A DNA stretch of 64,000 nucleotides, taken from assembly GCF_029051645.1 (NCBI RefSeq), contig NZ_JAACFS010000010.1, positions 62,001-126,000 on the forward strand, in the 5' to 3' direction. The stretch comes from Bradyrhizobium sp. CSA112. Lineage in GTDB: Bacteria; Pseudomonadota; Alphaproteobacteria; Rhizobiales; Xanthobacteraceae. A model generated the notes under the pieces. The model was not told the DNA's origin. It saw nothing but the letters and a program-made list of their open reading frames with translations, and searched no databases. Below, one piece after another: positions 59,262 to 64,000 of the stretch (positions within the stretch are counted from its first letter, which is position 1; each line of letters starts with the position of its first letter). The position numbers and the translations under genes were made by a program.

Positions 59262-59513
59262 ATGGCGGACGCGGACAACGAGGACAACGACAAGTTAAAG
59301 AAGGATTTTGAACTGCGGGCGTTTGCAGTGGAAAGGAAGATGAGGGGTAAGCGCGTATCCCCGTTGGATCTGACCGATGCGGACTATCTGGCTTGGGCTC
59401 GCGTAAAAAGGGCCGCCGAGACCTTGGGCGCCGGATGCACGCACAGCCCTTGTGACGAAGGTTGTGACGATGATGGGGAGGATGATGGGGACGAGCCGAC
59501 GCCCGGGGGTTGA
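59262..59513 (+). CDS. Candidate TOMM/RiPP precursor peptide
   Basis: An 83-residue acidic peptide. I chose the ATG at 59262 with GAGG at 59250-59253; the frame also allows 59244 and 59214. The first 55 residues are charged and helical (KDFELRAFAVERKMRG, SPLDLTDADYLAWARVK), as expected of a leader. The tail begins GAGCTHSPCDEGC, giving Cys, Thr and Ser residues that a cyclodehydratase could turn into azolines, followed by an Asp/Glu/Gly-rich end (DDDGEDDGDEPTPGG). Position is the main evidence: it ends 24 bases before a fused leader-binding/YcaO gene. It is not of the Nif11 or nitrile-hydratase leader type as far as I can see. The precursor role is inference. Confidence 0.55.
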   Translation: MADADNEDNDKLKKDFELRAFAVERKMRGKRVSPLDLTDADYLAWARVKRAAETLGAGCTHSPCDEGCDDDGEDDGDEPTPGG

Positions 59514-59537
59514 GAACCTAGGCAACAGAGATTCCTA

Positions 59538-62015
59538 GTGACCGTCGGCTCGGGACGATCCGCGGATCCCCGCTCGGTGTTTTTCTCAATTGCTCCTGAC
59601 CTGGATTGGGTCGAACTGCGAGACGGCAGCGTTCTGTTTCGCGGCGACGGCCTGTCCGTTCGGGTTGACGGCGCTTCGGTGCGCGAGTTTGCAGGCTCGA
59701 TTTTGCCCTTGCTCCGAACGCCGAAAGCCATATCCGAACTGACGAGTGCGCTGCCGCAATACGAGCCTGCCGGCCTGCTGTCGGCCCTTGATCGCTTCTC
59801 ACAGCTCGGCGTGCTTCGACGCCACACGCAACCCGATAGCGACGCCATCGCACACAGCTCGGCTCCTTGGTTCGCGTTTCTCGAGCGATCAGGCGTCCCG
59901 GAATCGACGGCTAGGAAGTCACTCGCCGCACTCAGCATCGGGATCGTAGGACTCGAAGCGCACGGCGCGCACCTGGCCCTGCTGCTGGCGCATTGCGGGA
60001 TCGGTACGCTGCATCTGATCGACCCCTATCCGTGTCGGACGGAACACATCGGGTGGTCGCCCGCACTGATCCCTGCGGCGCAGCCGTCGAGCCGGGCGGA
60101 CGCTGTCGCGGCCGCGGTCACGCGGACCGCTCCATCGACGATGGTTGAGGTTCACGGCACCGGCGAGCTGACGAGCCGCGACATCGAAGCGATCGGTGCG
60201 CGCTGCACCATGCTAGTGGCATGCATGGATCGTGGCTTTTCCGCCGCGCACCACTGGGTCAATCAGACCGGCTTGTCGCGCAATATCCCGGCCATCTATT
60301 CAGACCTCAGCGGGGACGAGGCTGTGATCGGCCCGCTCGTCGTTCCCGGTAGGACGGGTTGCTTCATGTGCTATCGCATGCGGCGGTGGGCGTGCGAGCC
60401 CGATTTCGATGCAGCGATGAGCTTCGATAAGCATCTGGACGCGCTTAAGTGTCCCGCGTTGCATCAGCGTGCGCTGCTGCCGATGTTGCCATCGATGGCG
60501 GCTAATCTGCTCGGCTTGGAGATTCTCAAATTTTTCCTGCTGCCCGACGTGCCAGATTTGGCGGGCAGGATCCACGAATTCGATGCCCTCGGTCCCAAAT
60601 TGGAAGGCCATGCATTCATGGAACGATCCGATTGTCCTGCCTGCGGGGGCAAGTTCGAACGCCGGCACCACGGCTATCGCCAGCTGGTCGCAGACTATGA
60701 GTTCCGCGGCAATCTGCAGAGCATTGCCGGCGAGCTGGTGAGCGCTCGCACGGGCTTGGTCGTCAGCTGCGAGCCGATCATGGAGGAGGACGCCGACCCG
60801 GGCTGGCCCCACCTGTATGCAGCACGCTTGAGCAATCACCGGTTCGGCCATCAACGCGATCGTGGGGGCACGACGACCGGGAAAGGACTTAGCGCCGCAG
60901 ACGCTTTTCTGACTGCTCTGGGCGAGATTATCGAACGATACGCCGCGTCGGCTTGGAGAGCCGAGGACATCCGGTACGCGCGTCGCGGCGAGCTGGACTC
61001 ACCTTCGCTCGACCCGCGCGACCTTGTTCTTTATGCGGCCGAACAGTACGGCCAAGTTCCGTACGCGCCCTACTCGGAAGATGCCGTGCTCGGCTGGACT
61101 GCCGGCCACTCGCTGGTACGGGACGCGCCAATCCTCGTGCCGGCCATTGCGACGTTCTTCAACTATCGAGCGCGGCGTCCTGACGAGCATCTGTGCCGAG
61201 CGACGTCCAACGGTCTCGCGGTGGGACCTTCGCTAATCGAGGCTATTCTCGCCGCCGCCTTCGAGGTGATCGAGCGCGACGCCTATATGATCGCGTGGTT
61301 CAACCGGCTCGCCGGTCAAGCCGTAAAGGTTCACGACCACCCGGACGATGGGATTGTGCATATGGCGCGACTGCTGCAGCGCCGCGGCGTCGAGCTGAGG
61401 TTGTTCCGCCTGCCCACCGACCAGCCGTGCCACGTCTTTCTCGCGCTCGGTCTCGGCAGTGACGCAAATGGTCCTGCCGCCGTGGTCGCCGTGGCCGCGG
61501 ATCCTGATCCCGCCCAGGCCGCGCGCAAGGCCGTCCTCGAGCTGGGGCAGATCCGGCCGGGACTGTGCCGCCGATTGCGTGACGAGGCAGAACGCCAGCG
61601 TCTTGCCCACCTTCTGGCTACCCGGCGCCCGCAACATCTGTTGGACCACAACTTGCTCTATGCCAGTCACCAGATGCTTCCGGCCCTGGACTTCCTGCGG
61701 AAGCAGAGCCCGACGCCCTTCGACTGGTCGTCCGGGAGGCCGGTTGCACCGGCCGAACGCCTTGCATCGCTGCTGGGTTGGCTATCGGAAAACCGCATGG
61801 ATCTGATCTACGTGAACCTTACGCCGCCCGAGCTGGAGCGCCGTCGCCTGTTTGCCGCGCGCGTGATCATCCCCGGCTGCCAGCCCATCGCTTTCGGTGC
61901 AGGCGAGCGGCGCTTTGGTGGAAGCAGGCTCTACGAGCTTCCGGTCAAGCTCAATCTCGCGAAACGTCCCCTGGAAGTCGCCGAGCTGAATCCAGACCCG
62001 CATCCGATGGCATGA
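59538..62015 (+). CDS. Fused TOMM cyclodehydratase (leader-binding E1-like + YcaO)
   Basis: An 825-residue enzyme starting GTG. N-terminal part (about 1-350): E1/ThiF-like leader-binding domain with a winged region near the start (ISELTSALPQYEPAGLL), a nucleotide-fold strand (IGIVGLEAHGAHLALLL), and a zinc site from GCFMCYRMRR and CPACGGKF. C-terminal part (about 385-825): YcaO domain with ATP-site residues in AFLTALGEIIERYAAS and AAAFEVIERDAYMIAWF. It ends NPDPHPMA, a P-x-P-x-P terminus typical of azoline-forming YcaO proteins. The domain order and size match PatD/TruD-type fused cyclodehydratases, which use ATP to cyclise Cys/Ser/Thr on a leader-bearing peptide. It is co-directional with, and just after, the peptide gene. 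Confidence 0.85.
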   Translation: MTVGSGRSADPRSVFFSIAPDLDWVELRDGSVLFRGDGLSVRVDGASVREFAGSILPLLRTPKAISELTSALPQYEPAGLLSALDRFSQLGVLRRHTQPDSDAIAHSSAPWFAFLERSGVPESTARKSLAALSIGIVGLEAHGAHLALLLAHCGIGTLHLIDPYPCRTEHIGWSPALIPAAQPSSRADAVAAAVTRTAPSTMVEVHGTGELTSRDIEAIGARCTMLVACMDRGFSAAHHWVNQTGLSRNIPAIYSDLSGDEAVIGPLVVPGRTGCFMCYRMRRWACEPDFDAAMSFDKHLDALKCPALHQRALLPMLPSMAANLLGLEILKFFLLPDVPDLAGRIHEFDALGPKLEGHAFMERSDCPACGGKFERRHHGYRQLVADYEFRGNLQSIAGELVSARTGLVVSCEPIMEEDADPGWPHLYAARLSNHRFGHQRDRGGTTTGKGLSAADAFLTALGEIIERYAASAWRAEDIRYARRGELDSPSLDPRDLVLYAAEQYGQVPYAPYSEDAVLGWTAGHSLVRDAPILVPAIATFFNYRARRPDEHLCRATSNGLAVGPSLIEAILAAAFEVIERDAYMIAWFNRLAGQAVKVHDHPDDGIVHMARLLQRRGVELRLFRLPTDQPCHVFLALGLGSDANGPAAVVAVAADPDPAQAARKAVLELGQIRPGLCRRLRDEAERQRLAHLLATRRPQHLLDHNLLYASHQMLPALDFLRKQSPTPFDWSSGRPVAPAERLASLLGWLSENRMDLIYVNLTPPELERRRLFAARVIIPGCQPIAFGAGERRFGGSRLYELPVKLNLAKRPLEVAELNPDPHPMA

Positions 62016-62055
62016 GTATCCGCCGCCGCGAGCGCGGTGAAACTCCAGGGCTCGG

Positions 62056-63045
62056 CTACGCGCCGTTCTGGCCGACCGTTAGGGCCTGGTAGACCTCCCT
62101 GCGGCCCCGTTCAGAATTCTGCGCCGTCGCGGTCACAGATTGTGAGAAGGCGTCCGCCGTCTCCGCATCGAGTCCGCGCGAGGACATCACCGTGTCTCCC
62201 GCCGCAAGCGCGGTCGTGAAAGCGCTGACGAGCCCCTGAGAGGTTATCGGGTCGAACGACATTGCGGCGTCCCCGACAGCGATCCACCGGACACCGGCCG
62301 CGGGTGACAGGCGGACCGAAGATGCATTGATGGATCGCCCTACCGAACGTCGCGATCGATCCTCGCCGCGGCGTACGCTCCAGGTCTCGAGGCGCCCGTC
62401 GGGGCCGGAAACGCGGTAGGACCAATTGGGTCCGAGGCTCTCTACCTCGAGCCAGGTCGGCTCATCATCAGCATTGTTGGCGTGACTGTTTTCACTGCGT
62501 ACGGCAACGAGTCGCTCCATGACGCGGCGCCTGGCACCCAGGCGGCGAGCCAGCACTGCGGGCCGTCCGGTTGCATCAACGGCCACGCCCGCCGCGAGGA
62601 TCAAGTCGCCGGCGCAGGTCCTGATCGAGGCCCGAATCCTTTCGCCCTCGCATTGCGCAGCGACGACCCGGCCGCGCATAATGCGCACGCCGGCTTCACT
62701 CGCTGCGGCCCGCAGCCGCACGTCAAATCGCGCCCTGTCTACGACATAGCCGGCGCTGCCGGGGCGACGAAGGAAATCGTCAAACTCTGGCGCCATGGCA
62801 CCCCAGCGGCGGCGGATGCCAAGGCATGGGCGTACAACCTGCGGATCATGGAGGATATCGACGAGATCCAGCGCCTGTAGTACGAGACAGCCGCTCGGCG
62901 GCAGGACCTCAAGCCGGTCGGTCGCGCAACTGCCGGGATCGACCAGCGTGACTTGGCGACCATGACGGGCCAGCAGTCTCGCTGCGATTGCTCCCGCCGG
63001 CCCGGCGCCGGCAACGAGCACGTCGGTTTCCTTGATATCGGCCAT
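62056..63045 (-). CDS. FAD-dependent maturase, LodB/GoxB-like
   Basis: A 329-residue flavoprotein of the p-hydroxybenzoate-hydroxylase/halogenase fold. The FAD dinucleotide motif is VLVAGAGPAGAIAARLLARH (residues about 9-28), the ribose/pyrophosphate motif is WIAVGDAAMSFDPITSQG, and an ATG-type motif is in VAVDATGRPAVLA. LodB-type proteins are needed to generate the cysteine tryptophylquinone cofactor of their LodA-type partner. It starts two bases after the end of the lodA-like gene, so the pair is an operon. It is somewhat shorter than typical LodB. Confidence 0.78.
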   Translation of the reverse strand: MADIKETDVLVAGAGPAGAIAARLLARHGRQVTLVDPGSCATDRLEVLPPSGCLVLQALDLVDILHDPQVVRPCLGIRRRWGAMAPEFDDFLRRPGSAGYVVDRARFDVRLRAAASEAGVRIMRGRVVAAQCEGERIRASIRTCAGDLILAAGVAVDATGRPAVLARRLGARRRVMERLVAVRSENSHANNADDEPTWLEVESLGPNWSYRVSGPDGRLETWSVRRGEDRSRRSVGRSINASSVRLSPAAGVRWIAVGDAAMSFDPITSQGLVSAFTTALAAGDTVMSSRGLDAETADAFSQSVTATAQNSERGRREVYQALTVGQNGA

Positions 63046-63047
63046 GA

Positions 63048-64000
63048 TCAGATCTCACCATGGCGGTAGCCCCGCTTCGGCGGTGTGCGAATTGAGGCTT
63101 GCGGCTCAAGCGGCGACGGCGAGCTGGAAGGCGCATCGAGCCGCTCTACAGCTTCCACCAACTTCCTTTTCAGATCGGAGCCGGCTGCTTCCGAGGTTCG
63201 GCCCTGCTCGTATCGGATGTCTGCAGGAAGGTGCGGCGGTGGAGTCTTTGTCGGGAGGACCATCCCAAGATCAGACCACTCGTCGACCGAATTTCTAATT
63301 CGATTGTAGAAATCAAATCCGCGCAGATCGCGAAGCCAGTCGACTCGCAACATGAAGTGTTTGTGCATTTGCGCGGTCAATTTGTCTTTAGCCGGATCGA
63401 GCAATTTGGACGGATCAAGTGCCGCCGCGCGCTCGAAATTTGCTTCAGACAGAACCTGGTCGGGATAGCGGGCTCCCCAAAAAGTCGGCATCGAAAGAAA
63501 GGTTGCCGGAAAATAAATGTCCGAGGAATTGCAGGAGACGCCATCCGTCTGCCAGGGCAGGCCAAGAAAACGAGTCAGCGCCCCAGCCGCAACGCCGTCG
63601 AACGGGCCGCCAGCGCCGATGCATTCGGCCGGCGTAAGGACCGGACCGTAATTCTGCTCGGCCGCCCCGTTCGTCGAGAGGACCTTCAGCCGATACGGGC
63701 GTTCCCACACTGAAGCGAGCCGCATCACCCAGGTCATCTCGATTCCGGGATGGAATGGTCCACCCATGCAGTGGTGCAGCGGCGCGCGCTCCAGGTGAGT
63801 AACCTGCTGGGCGGGAGTGAGGCTCGAGAAGCTGGGCGGCTGCGGCGGGCCGGACCAGGCGTTCTCGAAGTCTCCCGCGGCCCAACGCTGCAGATGCGCG
63901 AATTGTGTCGGCGTGACGGTAAGATGTGCAGTCGCGTGCGGCGATTCGCTAAAGAGTGTGTCGATCCCGTCACCATAGATTTGTGGCAGAACAGGCTCGT
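63048..64000 (-). CDS. LodA/GoxA-like quinoprotein oxidase, C-terminal part (runs off window)
   Basis: About 316 C-terminal residues are present; the frame is open through the right edge. It shows TPTQFAHLQRWAAGDFENAW, HHCMGGPFHPGIEMTWVMRL and LGLPWQTDGVSC, the conserved blocks of L-lysine-epsilon-oxidase/glycine-oxidase-type enzymes. The Cys in HHCMGG (codon 63768-63770) and the Trp in LGLPWQTD (codon 63552-63554) are the likely cysteine-tryptophylquinone pair. Such enzymes oxidatively deaminate an amino acid, giving ammonia and hydrogen peroxide. The preferred amino acid cannot be told here. Confidence 0.82.
   Translation of the reverse strand, partial: EPVLPQIYGDGIDTLFSESPHATAHLTVTPTQFAHLQRWAAGDFENAWSGPPQPPSFSSLTPAQQVTHLERAPLHHCMGGPFHPGIEMTWVMRLASVWERPYRLKVLSTNGAAEQNYGPVLTPAECIGAGGPFDGVAAGALTRFLGLPWQTDGVSCNSSDIYFPATFLSMPTFWGARYPDQVLSEANFERAAALDPSKLLDPAKDKLTAQMHKHFMLRVDWLRDLRGFDFYNRIRNSVDEWSDLGMVLPTKTPPPHLPADIRYEQGRTSEAAGSDLKRKLVEAVERLDAPSSSPSPLEPQASIRTPPKRGYRHGEI

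Noticed and set aside
1..64000. CRISPR array
   Set aside because: No set of regularly spaced direct repeats of 25-40 bp was found by eye; the repeats seen are dispersed palindromes or IS ends.

Overview
The window reads as accessory-rich chromosome of a G+C-rich alphaproteobacterium, most likely Bradyrhizobium or a close relative. This rests on FixJ-type response regulators, a CIRCE-like site before groESL, Ti-type conjugation genes (TraA/TraC/TraD), a phasin, CaiB/crotonase/acyl-CoA-ligase catabolic genes and several small protein families typical of that group. No database search was run; family calls come from motifs and recognised protein patterns.

Layout. 1-11.4 kb: signalling and debris. 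It holds the end of a TetR regulator, two FixJ-class response regulators, an IS66 element, small zinc-ribbon proteins (one neighbour frameshifted), a five-PAS membrane histidine kinase, a Crp/Fnr regulator and pseudogene scraps. 11.4-22 kb: a compact minus-strand catabolic block of ABC uptake system, class III CoA-transferase, enoyl-CoA hydratase, thiolase-fold protein, DUF35 protein and acyl-CoA ligase. An extradiol-dioxygenase-like VOC protein lies upstream and a divergent IclR regulator beside it; together they suggest uptake and CoA-dependent breakdown of an aromatic or ring-bearing acid. 22-28 kb: conjugative remnant with TraD, TraC, an oriT-like nick region, a TraA relaxase-helicase and AlpA, preceded by decayed PolX and IS66 pieces. 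28.16-32 kb: left end of an integrative element, marked by a 45-bp tRNA-Arg 3' fragment, a tyrosine recombinase and a short run of element genes with hairpins.

32-47 kb: island-like DNA with IS110 (frameshifted), an IS1182-type element, a third transposase element with perfect 20-bp inverted repeats, a MITE-like sequence and dispersed palindromes. Between these lie a Tat-exported metallo-hydrolase, a methyltransferase, a TrpF-like protein, groESL, a phasin and an epoxide-hydrolase-like enzyme. 47-59 kb: PLD-type nuclease, two hydrolases, a TPR protein, an orphan oligopeptide-type binding protein and a 1,119-residue adenylate-cyclase/AAA/TPR regulator.

59.2-64 kb is the most interesting part. 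A small Cys-containing peptide gene lies 24 bp before a fused leader-binding/YcaO cyclodehydratase (PatD/TruD-like architecture), which suggests a thiazole/oxazole-modified (TOMM) peptide pathway. It converges on a lodB/goxB-like flavoprotein gene and a lodA/goxA-like quinoprotein oxidase gene that runs off the right edge. The pairing of these two post-translational modification systems is the best candidate here for an undescribed system; the functional link is inference.
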